Source: Paracoccaceae bacterium
GTDB lineage: Bacteria > Pseudomonadota > Alphaproteobacteria > Rhodobacterales > Rhodobacteraceae
Direction: 5' to 3'
Length of the DNA: 64,000 nucleotides
NCBI GenBank assembly: GCA_020446815.1
Contig: JAGRDY010000023.1
Span: 1-64,000 of the forward strand
The notes under the pieces were generated by a model. It did no database searches, was not told the DNA's origin, and saw only the letters and a program-made list of their open reading frames with translations. A program made the translations under genes and the position numbers. Positions 51,240 to 59,590 of the stretch are shown here, piece after piece (the first letter of the stretch is position 1; every line of letters begins with the position of its first letter).

Positions 51240-51734
51240 TTACCGCGCAAGTACGGGCACAGCGAAGCACACATAGTTAGTTGCTGCGCTCCGACGATAG
51301 GCCAGATCATCGGTCAGCGCCCCGATCAACCCCCAGCCCCAGCCACCTTCGGCCAGCTCCCCGATGCAGTTGGCCACAGGCCGTATCTTGCAGTCGGGAA
51401 GTTTCAGGCCCGGCATGGGCCTGCCCTGGTCGATGACCTGACACCGCAACGATTCAGGCTCGCGTGTGATGCTGACCGTGATCGTGCCGGCGGCCAATCC
51501 GGCAAACCCATGTTCCACGATATTGTTCATCACCTCCGCTAGAACCAGTTCCAGCGTGCCCGATTCATCGGCGGTGATCTGGTGGGAAAAACACTCCGCG
51601 ACCCGGCGCAATGTTTCGCGTACTTCCTTAAGATCGGCACGAAAGGACCAGTGGAAATTCGTACTGTTCCGCATGTCGGATGGGCGGGAAAGCGATATGC
51701 GCCGATCCTCACATTCCATCAACTCAGTTTGCAT
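51240..51734 (-). CDS. ATP-binding anti-sigma regulatory protein (RsbW-like)
   Basis: The product of about 164 aa is a GHKL ATPase of the RsbW/SpoIIAB group: N-box LELVLAEVMNNIVEHGFAG, G1 IDQGRPMPG and G2 EGGWGWGLIGALTDDLAY. Such proteins bind a sigma factor or phosphorylate an anti-anti-sigma partner. The start is taken at MQTELMEC, overlapping the STAS gene by 11 bp; MECEDRR, 4 bp after that gene's stop, is an alternative. No sigma factor gene is nearby. Confidence 0.85.
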   Translation of the reverse strand: MQTELMECEDRRISLSRPSDMRNSTNFHWSFRADLKEVRETLRRVAECFSHQITADESGTLELVLAEVMNNIVEHGFAGLAAGTITVSITREPESLRCQVIDQGRPMPGLKLPDCKIRPVANCIGELAEGGWGWGLIGALTDDLAYRRSAATNYVCFAVPVLAR

Positions 51735-52062
51735 TCCCGGTTTCCTGGAAAGGGGGCTTCGCATGAATGGGAAAAACGCTGTCCATGCGGGTCAAGCGGA
51801 ACACCTTGCCGACATTGGCTGTCAGGCCGGCCAGTTCCAGCCTTCGGTCGGGCGCCAGAAACTTCATGGCCGAAACAATGGCCCCCAACCCCGAACTATC
51901 GACAAATTCGACCTGAGACATATCCAGGATGACCCGTTCGCTGGGGTCGTTGGTCAGTTCCCGCACCCGGTCTTTGAACTGAATTGCAATCGCTGCATCG
52001 ATGCGTTTTTCATGGACATGGATGACAATCGCGTCATCGACAGCCTGCGAAGAAAGGTTCAT
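51724..52062 (-). CDS. STAS-domain anti-sigma factor antagonist (RsbV-like)
   Basis: The 112-aa STAS protein has the switch motif VILDMSQVEFVDSSGLGAIVSAMKFL, with Ser residues (VDSSGLG) at the site phosphorylated in SpoIIAA/RsbV. It is co-transcribed with the ATP-binding protein downstream, so the two should form a partner-switching pair. It is divergent from the thiolase gene. The target, a sigma factor or another protein, is not visible. Confidence 0.88.
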   Translation of the reverse strand: MNLSSQAVDDAIVIHVHEKRIDAAIAIQFKDRVRELTNDPSERVILDMSQVEFVDSSGLGAIVSAMKFLAPDRRLELAGLTANVGKVFRLTRMDSVFPIHAKPPFQETGNAN

Positions 52063-52161
52063 CCTGCGACTCCCGCCAAAAATCGTTCATGATCGAGGCT
52101 AGACGGCAATCCTTACTATTCGGTATGCCGGTTCCAGCAAATCCGGATGAAAGGCCCGAAG

Positions 52162-53340
52162 ATGGAAGAGGTCGTGATCGCAGGCGCTGCCCGAACCGCG
52201 ATGGGGGGCTTTCAGGGTGTCTTTTCCGGCCTTGCGGCGCCGATGCTTGGCGGGGCGGCGATAGCGGCGGCTCTGGCCGACGCCGGCGCCGGGCCAGAGC
52301 AGATCAACGAATTGCTGATGGGCTGTGTCCTTTCCGCCGGTCAGGGTCAGGCGCCCGCCCGCCAGGCCGGATTTCATGGCGGTCTTGGCCAGGATGTGCC
52401 CGCCACCACGCTCAACAAGATGTGCGGCTCCGGCATGAAGGCCGCGATGATCGCCCATGACCAGATCGCCCTCGGCGCCTGCGGCATCGCCGTCGCGGGC
52501 GGCATGGAAAGCATGACCTGTGCTCCCTATCTTCTGCCAGCGATGCGCGGCGGGGCACGGCTCGGGCACGGTCAGGCCGTTGATCACATGTTCCTTGACG
52601 GGCTAGAGGATGCCTATGACAAGGGGCGCCTGATGGGCACCTTCGCCGAAGATTGCGCAACCGCCTTCGAGTTCAGCAGAAATGCGCAGGACGACTATGC
52701 ACTGGCCTCGCTCTCGCGGGCGCTCGACGCGCAGAAATCCGGCGCCTTCTCGGGCGAAATCACACCTGTCACCGTAACCACCCGCAAGGGTACCGCCGTC
52801 ATTGCCGCCGATGAACAGCCCGGCCTGGCGCGGCCTGAAAGGATACCGGATCTGAAACCGGCCTTTCGCAAGGGGGGTACGGTGACGGCTGCCAACTCCT
52901 CGTCCATTTCGGACGGCGCCGCCGCCCTTGTGATCGCGTCGCGCGGGGCCGCGGAATCCCACGGCCTCAAGATCCGCGCCCGCATCCTCGGGCATGCCAC
53001 ACATGCCCATGCGCCGGCCGATTTTCCGACCGCCCCCATCCCCGCCGCGCAAAAACTGTTGGCACGGCTCGGCTGGGCTGTCGACGATGTCGATCTTTGG
53101 GAAGTGAACGAAGCCTTTGCCGTCGTGCCGATGGCGTTCATGCGGGAAATGGGCATCGCGCATGATCGCATCAACGTCAATGGCGGCGCCTGCGCGCTTG
53201 GCCATCCGATAGGGGCATCGGGTGCGCGCATCATTGTCACATTGCTCAATGCTTTGGAAAATCGTGGTGCCAGGCGCGGTATCGCCGCCATCTGCATCGG
53301 CGGCGGCGAAGGCACGGCCATTGCGATTGAACGCCCCTGA
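52162..53340 (+). CDS. Acetyl-CoA C-acetyltransferase (thiolase)
   Basis: The 392-aa thiolase has the acyl-accepting Cys in LNKMCGSGMKAAMIAHDQI near 88, EVNEAFAVVPMAFMREM near 315, GGACALGHPIGASGARI near 345 and the second Cys in CIGGGEGTAIAIE. It condenses or cleaves acetoacetyl-CoA. No phaB or other beta-oxidation gene is next to it, so its pathway is open. The start MEEVVIAG has AAAGG upstream; an ATG five codons earlier is possible. Confidence 0.9.
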   Translation: MEEVVIAGAARTAMGGFQGVFSGLAAPMLGGAAIAAALADAGAGPEQINELLMGCVLSAGQGQAPARQAGFHGGLGQDVPATTLNKMCGSGMKAAMIAHDQIALGACGIAVAGGMESMTCAPYLLPAMRGGARLGHGQAVDHMFLDGLEDAYDKGRLMGTFAEDCATAFEFSRNAQDDYALASLSRALDAQKSGAFSGEITPVTVTTRKGTAVIAADEQPGLARPERIPDLKPAFRKGGTVTAANSSSISDGAAALVIASRGAAESHGLKIRARILGHATHAHAPADFPTAPIPAAQKLLARLGWAVDDVDLWEVNEAFAVVPMAFMREMGIAHDRINVNGGACALGHPIGASGARIIVTLLNALENRGARRGIAAICIGGGEGTAIAIERP

Positions 53341-53362
53341 GAACAGTTTGGCATTGTTACGT

Positions 53363-53394
53363 CCGGGGGGGTTCGCGGGCCAGACCGCCCCCGG
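53363..53394. other. Strong GC hairpin between thiolase and fRMsr genes
   Basis: CCGGGGG (53363-53369) pairs with CCCCCGG (53388-53394), with an inner GGT/ACC extension and one bulged base. It lies 22 bp after the thiolase stop. There is no T tract, so a Rho-independent terminator is doubtful, but mRNA 3'-end protection or attenuation is possible. Confidence 0.4.
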
Positions 53395-53418
53395 TCGCCC
53401 AGCAACAGGAGCAGCAAC

Positions 53419-53874
53419 ATGACCGCCGATTACCCGGCCCTTGCCGCCGCCATCGCCAGTCTTACCGCAGGCGAGACCGACGCAATTGCACTGATGGCTA
53501 CCGTCGTCTGCGAGGTCCATCACAGCGATTCGCGCTTCGACTGGACAGGATTTTACCGCGTCGTGGAGCCCGAACTGTTGAAGATCGGCCCCTATCAGGG
53601 TGGCCACGGCTGCCTTGTCATTCCATTTTCGCGCGGTGTCTGCGGGGCGGCGGCGCGCACTGGCAAGGTGCAACGCGTCGCCAATGTCGAGAGCTTTGCC
53701 GGTCACATCGCCTGTGCCACCTCGACCCGTTCGGAAATCGTTCTGCCCGTACATGATGGCAAGGGCGAGCTCATCGCTGTGTTCGATATCGACAGTGACC
53801 GACCCGATGCCTTCACCGAAGCCGACAGCGACGGCCTTTCCGCTATTCTAGCGTCGGTATTTTCCCGGCTCTGA
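53419..53874 (+). CDS. msrC: Free methionine-(R)-sulfoxide reductase (GAF type)
   Basis: This 151-aa single GAF domain has FDWTGFYRVV near 40, GPYQGGHGCLVIPFSRGVCGAAA and GHIACATSTRSEIVLPV. Cys65, Cys75 and Cys99 have the same 10- and 24-residue spacing as the three catalytic and resolving cysteines of E. coli fRMsr. It reduces free Met-R-sulfoxide, part of oxidative stress repair. GGAG precedes the ATG. Confidence 0.92.
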   Translation: MTADYPALAAAIASLTAGETDAIALMATVVCEVHHSDSRFDWTGFYRVVEPELLKIGPYQGGHGCLVIPFSRGVCGAAARTGKVQRVANVESFAGHIACATSTRSEIVLPVHDGKGELIAVFDIDSDRPDAFTEADSDGLSAILASVFSRL

Positions 53875-54161
53875 ACCGGCCGTGCCCGCCGAACCGCTCT
53901 GCTGCGTGGCAGGGTTCTCGGCGTGGAAAAGCAGCATGTTTATCACGGTTCGTACTTTTGCGGCGGTGTTTTTACGAATTGACCGATTCCTGCGGCGTTT
54001 CCGTCTGCCATTGCAGTTGATCCCTCAGCGCTGTCGAGAGTTCTCTGCGTGATATCGCCCATTGCCCGCTGGGCAAGACATCCGCCGTCAATCGGGGCGC
54101 GGCCCCGCGCTTCGATACCGGGCCTCCTGATACGCCAGGCGCGATCACTTCGCACCACTGC
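53875..54161. other. Intergenic region without a supported gene
   Basis: About 290 bp between two convergent genes. Short minus-strand frames of about 70 codons exist but have no ribosome site or recognisable sequence. I see nothing else in it. Confidence 0.35.
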
Positions 54162-54584
54162 TCAGATCCGCCGGCTCGGCACCCAGGCATAGCCGTTTTC
54201 GCACAGGATCACGCATTCGCGCAGCCCGTGCGGCTTGTCGGCCGGGGCCTGCAGGATCATCGCCCGTTCGTGCCGCCCTGCCCGCTCGGCCGCCTGATCG
54301 GGGTCGGTCTCGTAAAGCCGTATCTCCGCCCCCGCTCCGCGCGGCCCCGCCTCGGGCAGCAGCGAAGGCAGGGGGTGCGAATGATAGGTCTGATCGGCAT
54401 GAACTTGAAAGACATCGGCCCCATAGGCCATGATGGCGAAATCGTCCGAAAGCCGATGCGCCTTCATGGCAAAGACATCTTCCAGAAACGCCGCCAGCGC
54501 GCGCACGTCGCGTACCAGAAGGTTCAAGCCCAGGCCCTTGAGCGAGCGCCCGAAATCCTCGGCCTTTACCGTCTCATAATCCAT
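54162..54584 (-). CDS. VOC/glyoxalase-superfamily protein
   Basis: The 140-aa protein has one vicinal-oxygen-chelate domain: LGLNLLVRDVRALAAFLEDVFAMKAHRLSDDFAIMAYG in the first half and RGAGAEIRLYETDPDQAAERAGRH in the second, ending GLRECVILCENGYAWVPS. Substrate and metal are unknown. The start MDYETVKAEDF has GGGAGGCG upstream. Confidence 0.78.
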   Translation of the reverse strand: MDYETVKAEDFGRSLKGLGLNLLVRDVRALAAFLEDVFAMKAHRLSDDFAIMAYGADVFQVHADQTYHSHPLPSLLPEAGPRGAGAEIRLYETDPDQAAERAGRHERAMILQAPADKPHGLRECVILCENGYAWVPSRRI

Positions 54585-54701
54585 TTTCGCCTCCCCATCG
54601 CGGACCAACGCTGGCAGGACGGGTCCGACCTGTCAATCGACGGGGCTTGACCCGATAGCGCACTTCGGTCAGCCATTGCGAAACCCCCACCGGACGCCGC
54701 C

Positions 54702-55325
54702 ATGCTGAACCTTCTTCAGGCCTTTCCACCCGAAACCCTGATCGCCTTCACGCTTGGGGGGCTTGCGCTCAATTTCACACCCGGTATCGACGTCTTTTTT
54801 GCCACCGCCTGCGGCCTGCAAGGCGGGCCGAAGGCCGGTGCGATGGCCGGGCTGGGCGTCGGGCTCGGCGGGATCTGGCATGTGACACTGGCCACACTCG
54901 GCCTGTCAGCACTGATCGCAGCGCATCCTGAGGCACTTCGGGCGATACGCTGGATGGGGGCAGGGTATCTTTTGTGGCTGGCCTGGAAATCATGGGGCGC
55001 CGGCATGCCCGCGACCGAGATTCGTGGTGCCCTGCCCCCCGCCCGCGCGTTGATACGCGGTTGCCTGTCGAACATGCTCAACCCCAAACCGGTGCTGTTC
55101 ATCCTGGCCTTCCTGCCCCAATTCACCGATCCGGCCTATGGACCGATCTGGCAGCAGATTCTGCTGTTGGGGGGCATCTTTACCTTTACCGGCACTTTGG
55201 TCACGATGGGTTACGGCGTGCTTGCCGGTGTAATGGGCAGGGCCATCGGGCGCAGGCTCGGCGTGATGAACAAGGTCGCGGCGGTGCTTTTCGCCGGGCT
55301 CGCGGCAAGGCTTGTGACGGAGTAG
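54702..55325 (+). CDS. LysE-family amino-acid exporter
   Basis: The 207-aa protein has about six helices with the LysE/RhtB signature LNFTPGIDVFFATACGLQGGPKAGAMAGLGVGLG at 24-57 and NMLNPKPVLFILAFLPQF near 124. Family members export amino acids or homoserine lactones. The homocysteine-methyltransferase-like gene starts 3 bp after it, so export of a sulfur amino acid is possible but unproven. Confidence 0.88.
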   Translation: MLNLLQAFPPETLIAFTLGGLALNFTPGIDVFFATACGLQGGPKAGAMAGLGVGLGGIWHVTLATLGLSALIAAHPEALRAIRWMGAGYLLWLAWKSWGAGMPATEIRGALPPARALIRGCLSNMLNPKPVLFILAFLPQFTDPAYGPIWQQILLLGGIFTFTGTLVTMGYGVLAGVMGRAIGRRLGVMNKVAAVLFAGLAARLVTE

Positions 55326-55328
55326 GAC

Positions 55329-56222
55329 ATGGCTGAGATCACATTGCTCGATGGCGGGATGGGGCAGGAACTTGTGGCGCGATCCGGCAAGCCGCCCACC
55401 CCGCTCTGGTCAACGAGCGTGATGATGGAAAATCCCGGCATCGTCCGGGGACTTCACGCCGATTACTTTGCCGCCGGGGCGACCGTCGCCACGACCAACA
55501 CCTATGCGCTCCACCACGACCGGCTGGCCAAATTCGGTCTCGACGACCGTTTTGCCGCGCTCAACATGCAGGCGCTGGCCGAGGCAGCCTCGGCACGGGC
55601 GGATCACGGTGCCGGGCGCATCGCCGGATCATTGGGGCCGCTGGCCGCCTCTTACCGGCCCGAGCTGTTTCCGCCGCATGGCGAGGCAGTGGCGCGCTAC
55701 GCGGAGCTTGCCGTGCTGCTCGCCCCTGTCATCGACTTCTTCATCATCGAAACCGTGGCCTCGCTCGCCCATGCCCGCGCCGCCCTTGAAGGGGCGGCGG
55801 CGGGCGGCAAACCGGTCTGGCTTGCCGTGACCGTGGACGATGAGGATGGCAGCCGATTGCGCTCTGGCGAAACTGTCGCTGACCTCGCGCCGATCGTCAC
55901 AAAGCGTGCCAGTGCGATTCTGGCCAATTGTTCCGCCCCCGAAGCGATGGCGGCGGCGCTGGCCCTTTTCAGGAATTTTGATCTGCCTTTCGGGGCCTAT
56001 GCCAACGGGTTTCAGGAAATTACCAAGGAATTCCTGAAAGATACGCCGACCGTCGCCGCATTGCACAAGCGCCCCGAGATGACCCCGGCGCTCTATGCCG
56101 ATTTCGCGCTCGGATGGGTGGATTTGGGCGCGACGATCATCGGCGGCTGCTGCGAAACCACCCCTGCCCATATTGCCGAGATCGCCCGCCGGCTGGCGGC
56201 CGCGGGGCACCGGGTCGTCTGA
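55329..56222 (+). CDS. Homocysteine S-methyltransferase family protein
   Basis: The 297-aa protein has the barrel start LLDGGMGQELVARSG, TTNTYALHHDRLAKFG, IAGSLGPLAASY and the zinc ligands in ILANCSAPEAMA and IIGGCCETTPAHIAEIARRL. It transfers a methyl group to homocysteine; the methyl donor (S-methylmethionine, betaine or other) cannot be read. It is probably in one transcript with the upstream exporter. Confidence 0.9.
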   Translation: MAEITLLDGGMGQELVARSGKPPTPLWSTSVMMENPGIVRGLHADYFAAGATVATTNTYALHHDRLAKFGLDDRFAALNMQALAEAASARADHGAGRIAGSLGPLAASYRPELFPPHGEAVARYAELAVLLAPVIDFFIIETVASLAHARAALEGAAAGGKPVWLAVTVDDEDGSRLRSGETVADLAPIVTKRASAILANCSAPEAMAAALALFRNFDLPFGAYANGFQEITKEFLKDTPTVAALHKRPEMTPALYADFALGWVDLGATIIGGCCETTPAHIAEIARRLAAAGHRVV

Positions 56223-56324
56223 TCGCCGACAGCGGGGCCGGATGCCTCCGGCAGGAGTATTTGACCAAGGAGAAATGCACCGAAGGGGCTGTAGCCGGCG
56301 AGGCGCCGTGCTATCGACGGGGCC

Positions 56325-56978
56325 ATGAACGAAAGTACCTATGCCCCGCCCGATGATCCGGTCCGCGTGATCCATGTCGATCACGAGGTGATTCTGGTCG
56401 ACAAGCCCGCAGGACTATTGTCGGTACCGGGCAAGGGGGAGGATCTGGCCGACTGTATGATCACCCGGTTGCAGCGGATCCACCCCGAAGCGCTTCTGGT
56501 GCATCGGCTGGACCGCGATACATCAGGGCTGATGATCTTCGCGCTGACCCGACATGCGCAGCGGGTGCTGTCCGCGCAATTCGAGGCGCGACAGGTAAAA
56601 AAGACCTATATCGCTCGGCTCTGGGGGCATCTGGAACCCAGGACCGGCGAGGTTGATCTGCCGCTGAGCGTCGACTGGCCGAACCGGCCCTTGCAACATG
56701 TGAACCATGAATCGGGCAGGCCCGCCCGGACCGGCTGGCGGGTGCAGCGGCTGGATGCCGACGGCACCACAAGGGTGAGGCTGTTTCCGCTGACCGGGCG
56801 CAGCCATCAGCTCAGGGTTCATTGCCAGGCGCTGGGCCATCCAATTCTGGGCGATCCGCTTTATGCCACGGGGGCCGCGCGCCGCTATGCGCGGCTCATG
56901 CTGCATTCGGGCGAACTGCGATTTCGCCATCCCGACAGCGGCAAGGGCATGACGATCACCGCCCCCTGCCCATTCTGA
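56325..56978 (+). CDS. rluA: RluA-family pseudouridine synthase
   Basis: The 217-aa protein has the catalytic Asp motif VHRLDRDTSGLMIFAL near 60, VDKPAGLLSVPGKG near 26 and LFPLTGRSHQLRVHCQALGHPILGDPLY near 145. The length and absence of an S4 domain fit RluA, which modifies 23S rRNA U746 and some tRNAs. Its stop overlaps the DUF1643 start by one base. Confidence 0.92.
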   Translation: MNESTYAPPDDPVRVIHVDHEVILVDKPAGLLSVPGKGEDLADCMITRLQRIHPEALLVHRLDRDTSGLMIFALTRHAQRVLSAQFEARQVKKTYIARLWGHLEPRTGEVDLPLSVDWPNRPLQHVNHESGRPARTGWRVQRLDADGTTRVRLFPLTGRSHQLRVHCQALGHPILGDPLYATGAARRYARLMLHSGELRFRHPDSGKGMTITAPCPF

Positions 56979-57520
56979 TGATCACCCGGACCCATGGCAA
57001 TGCGGGCACCCGGTCAGGCGCGCTCTATTCGGACTGCGAAACCTACCGCTATCTTTTGTACCGCGACTGGGCGTGCACCGGGCCGCGTCTGATCTTCATC
57101 CTGCTCAATCCGTCGACGGCGACCGAAGAGCGAAACGATCCGACGATCGCGCGTTGCGAACGGCGGGCGCGGGCGGCGGGGTTCGCCGGTTTTTCGGTGG
57201 CCAATCTTTTTGCCCTTCGCGCCACCGATCCGTGTGCCTTGCGTCATTGCACCGATCCGGTGGGGCCGGAAAACGATGCCGTCCTGGCGGGCATCGCGGC
57301 GGGCGGCCAGATGGTTCTTTGCGGCTGGGGGGTGCATGGCGCGCTGTTCGGGCGGGACGGCGAGGTGACGCGCCTGCTTTGCGGCAGGGGGGTCAAGCTC
57401 TGGCATCTCGGCCTGACAAGAGCCGGTCATCCGCGTCACCCGCTCTACATCGGTTACAGCCAGGCACCGCAACCCTGGGGTGCCACAAGAATGCCGAAAA
57501 ATGCGTCCAATTGTGCCTAA
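56978..57520 (+). CDS. DUF1643 family protein
   Basis: The 180-aa protein matches DUF1643: YRYLLYRDW near 25, RLIFILLNPSTATEERNDPTIARCERRARAAGFAGFSVANLFALRATDP, GPENDAVL, LCGWGVHG and LGLTRAGHPRHPLYIGYSQAPQPW. No function is known for the family. The ATG at 56978 overlaps the stop of the pseudouridine synthase, so the two are coupled. The frame is open further upstream but only within that gene. Confidence 0.88.
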   Translation: MITRTHGNAGTRSGALYSDCETYRYLLYRDWACTGPRLIFILLNPSTATEERNDPTIARCERRARAAGFAGFSVANLFALRATDPCALRHCTDPVGPENDAVLAGIAAGGQMVLCGWGVHGALFGRDGEVTRLLCGRGVKLWHLGLTRAGHPRHPLYIGYSQAPQPWGATRMPKNASNCA

Positions 57521-57560
57521 CCGGCAAATGTTGGGCGCTCCTTAACGCCAGCGAGACACC

Positions 57561-58571
57561 ATGAGCGACGGAAATTTTCGGCCGGGGCATCGTGCGCTGG
57601 CGGCGACGCGGGAATGCGACATGCTGTTTTTTGCCGGGTTATTGACGGTTCTGATGGTTGGCACACTGGTCGATTTCTCTTCGTCGGCGGAGGACGAGGA
57701 AGCCGAGCGTGGCGACGCCTCTGACGACGACGGTGTGCAGGAACCGCAAACAGAAGGGTCACCGCTCGACGAGGTGATAACGGGCGGAAGCGGCGATGAT
57801 CGCATCGCCGGCAATGGTGGCGATGACCAGATTGCCGGCTATGACGGCAATGACGACATTGATGGCGGTGACGGCGATGACCATCTGCACGGCGACGCGG
57901 GCGACGATACACTGGCCGGCGGGGCCGGCGAAGACAGCCTGTTTGGCGGTGCCGGGGCCGACGATCTTCGGGGGCAGGACGGCGATGATCTGTTGGCCGG
58001 GCAACAGGGCGGTGACAGCTTGGCCGGCGGCGGCGGAGATGACCGGTTGATCGGCGGCGGCGGCGCCGACAGCCTGCTGGGCGGTGTCGGTGATGATGCG
58101 CTTCAGGGCGGGAGTGGTGATGACAGCCTGTTTGGCGGGCCGGGTGGCGATACGATGATGGGTGGCGCGGGCGATGATCTGCTGGACGGGCGGGTCATGG
58201 ACGGTGCGGCCGATACCGACGGGCGCGATTTTCTCAATGGCGGCGACGGCGATGACCGGGTTGTGCTGGGGGCCGATGACTGGGCCAACGGGGGCGCCGG
58301 GGAGGACACTTTCGTTCTGGGCGACTGGATGACATTGGGCGAGCAGACCGCCACGATCGACGATTTCGACCCTGCGGCCGACCGCCTGACCGTTGTCTAC
58401 GACCCGGCGGCCCACCCGGACCCGCGATTGACGGTCGAACGCGGCGCCACGCCCTATGATAGGGCAAGTTTGCTTCTCGACGGGTTCGTCATTGCGGAAT
58501 TGCCAGGCAATCCCGCCCTGTCACTGGCCGATATCGACCTTGTCCCGTCACCGACCCCCTATGCCGCCTGA
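57561..58571 (+). CDS. Membrane-anchored RTX-repeat calcium-binding protein
   Basis: The 336-aa protein has a hydrophobic helix near the N-terminus (about 21-38, MLFFAGLLTVLMVGTLVDF), a very acidic linker (about 42-70) and about fifteen glycine-rich GGxGxDxL nonapeptides (about 75-255) that form a calcium-binding beta-roll. A beta domain (DFDPAADRLTVVYDPAAHPDP) follows. The C-terminus is typical of rhodobacterial RTX proteins, but the N-terminal anchor is not. A surface or calcium-related role is likely; no type I secretion genes are near. Confidence 0.85.
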   Translation: MSDGNFRPGHRALAATRECDMLFFAGLLTVLMVGTLVDFSSSAEDEEAERGDASDDDGVQEPQTEGSPLDEVITGGSGDDRIAGNGGDDQIAGYDGNDDIDGGDGDDHLHGDAGDDTLAGGAGEDSLFGGAGADDLRGQDGDDLLAGQQGGDSLAGGGGDDRLIGGGGADSLLGGVGDDALQGGSGDDSLFGGPGGDTMMGGAGDDLLDGRVMDGAADTDGRDFLNGGDGDDRVVLGADDWANGGAGEDTFVLGDWMTLGEQTATIDDFDPAADRLTVVYDPAAHPDPRLTVERGATPYDRASLLLDGFVIAELPGNPALSLADIDLVPSPTPYAA

Positions 58572-58627
58572 TCCGGGCGCCCGCATCTTTCGGTTCTGGT
58601 GAATTGTCTCTTTCCTTTTGGGGCGAA

Positions 58628-58645
58628 TTCCCCTATACGCGCGCA
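58628..58645 (+). promoter_or_regulatory. Promoter-like motif upstream of rpsO
   Basis: TTCCCCTATACGC followed by CGCA after one base is found here and again at 59454-59471 before pnp, with 17 of 18 positions identical. TATACG probably is the -10 element. It lies 89 bp before the rpsO ATG. Confidence 0.5.
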
Positions 58646-58733
58646 TCCGCCCTGACCGGCGGCCCCCTCCATGGGCCATGCTGGACGACATCCCGGCCTG
58701 CGCCATAACCCTAGCTTCCGAAAGGAGTCCCCG

Positions 58734-59003
58734 ATGTCGATCACAGTGGAAGAAAAAGCCCGCGTCATCAAGGAATTCGCCACCAAAGAGGGTGATACTG
58801 GTTCCCCCGAAGTTCAGGTAGCCATCCTGACGTCGCGGATCACCACGCTGACCGAACATTTCAAGACCCACAAGAAGGACAATCACGGACGCCGTGGCCT
58901 TCTGAAAATGGTCGCCCTGCGCCGCAAGCTTCTGGATTATCTCAAGCGCAAGGACGACGCGCGCTACCAGGATCTGATCAAGCGTCTCGGTATCCGCCGC
59001 TGA
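58734..59003 (+). CDS. rpsO: 30S ribosomal protein S15
   Basis: The 89-aa protein is a clear S15: [62 protein letters not shown] and [13 protein letters not shown]. It binds 16S rRNA early in small-subunit assembly. GAAAGGAG precedes the ATG at 58734; the frame is open 21 codons upstream but that part is not S15. The rpsO-pnp order is conserved in many bacteria. Confidence 0.97.
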   Translation: MSITVEEKARVIKEFATKEGDTGSPEVQVAILTSRITTLTEHFKTHKKDNHGRRGLLKMVALRRKLLDYLKRKDDARYQDLIKRLGIRR

Positions 59004-59028
59004 TCCGGTTCTGACGGACGGATCGGAA

Positions 59029-59064
59029 CGCCCGCACCACAAGGCGCGGGCGCTCTGGTTTTTT
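59029..59064 (+). terminator. Intrinsic terminator after rpsO
   Basis: CGCCCGC (59029-59035) pairs with GCGGGCG (59046-59052) across a 10-nt loop. A run of six T residues follows a few bases later. It lies 25 bp after the rpsO stop and should separate most rpsO transcripts from pnp. Confidence 0.6.
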
Positions 59065-59162
59065 CGCTCATGCTGGCGTGCCCCTCGCGCAGATTCGGCG
59101 CCGCGAACGGTTTCAGCTTCGCGCAACCTCCGCCTGTGTAGGTATAGGCACACTGACCTGCC

Positions 59163-59264
59163 TCAGCCCTGCAAGAAGACAACGATAGTCTCTGGCCGCA
59201 CCCCGTGGTATTTCATGGCGGCTGCCCCGGCCTCGCTTTTCATCACCGCATAAAAGGCTTTCAT
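59163..59264 (-). CDS. Possible short protein or gene remnant between rpsO and pnp
   Basis: The minus strand encodes 33 residues (MKAFYAVMKSEAGAAAMKYH to ETIVVFLQG) with GGAGG 11 bases before the ATG; the frame is open upstream to 59441. The segment reads like the C-terminal end of a small alpha/beta protein. I cannot name a family. It may be a genuine short protein, or the tail of a decayed gene. Confidence 0.25.
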   Translation of the reverse strand: MKAFYAVMKSEAGAAAMKYHGVRPETIVVFLQG

Positions 59265-59453
59265 GTCAGGGATATCCTCCGACAACGCGAAACTATTTCT
59301 GCGATCGGACAAAGCCAGGCAAAGGATCGCGCCAAGGCGGGCAAACGGGATCGGGCCGCGGCGATTTCCGGCCGGGGCAATCACGTTTCCGACCATAAGG
59401 CCGGCCGCCACGCCTTCGGAATCAAACTCCCCGCTTCCCAATCACTCGGTTTT

Positions 59454-59471
59454 CCCCTATACGCCCGCAAT
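59454..59471 (+). promoter_or_regulatory. Promoter-like motif upstream of pnp
   Basis: This is the second copy of the TTCCCCTATACGC motif seen before rpsO. It lies 120 bp before the pnp start, giving a long leader that could carry the autoregulatory hairpin known from other pnp genes. Confidence 0.5.
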
Positions 59472-59590
59472 CTGAGACGTGAGCCCACGCCCCCGGGCGC
59501 ATGCAACAGGATTGGGGGCGGCGGCAATGGGGCCGCCATATGTATCGGGAGCCCCGGAGGGCCGGGAAAGCTCCCCAGAGGAAACGATAG

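Noticed and set aside
57780..58200. Regularly spaced short DNA repeats suggesting a CRISPR or tandem array
   Set aside because: The period is 27 bp in frame with glycine/aspartate nonapeptides; these are RTX protein repeats, with degenerate DNA and no spacers.
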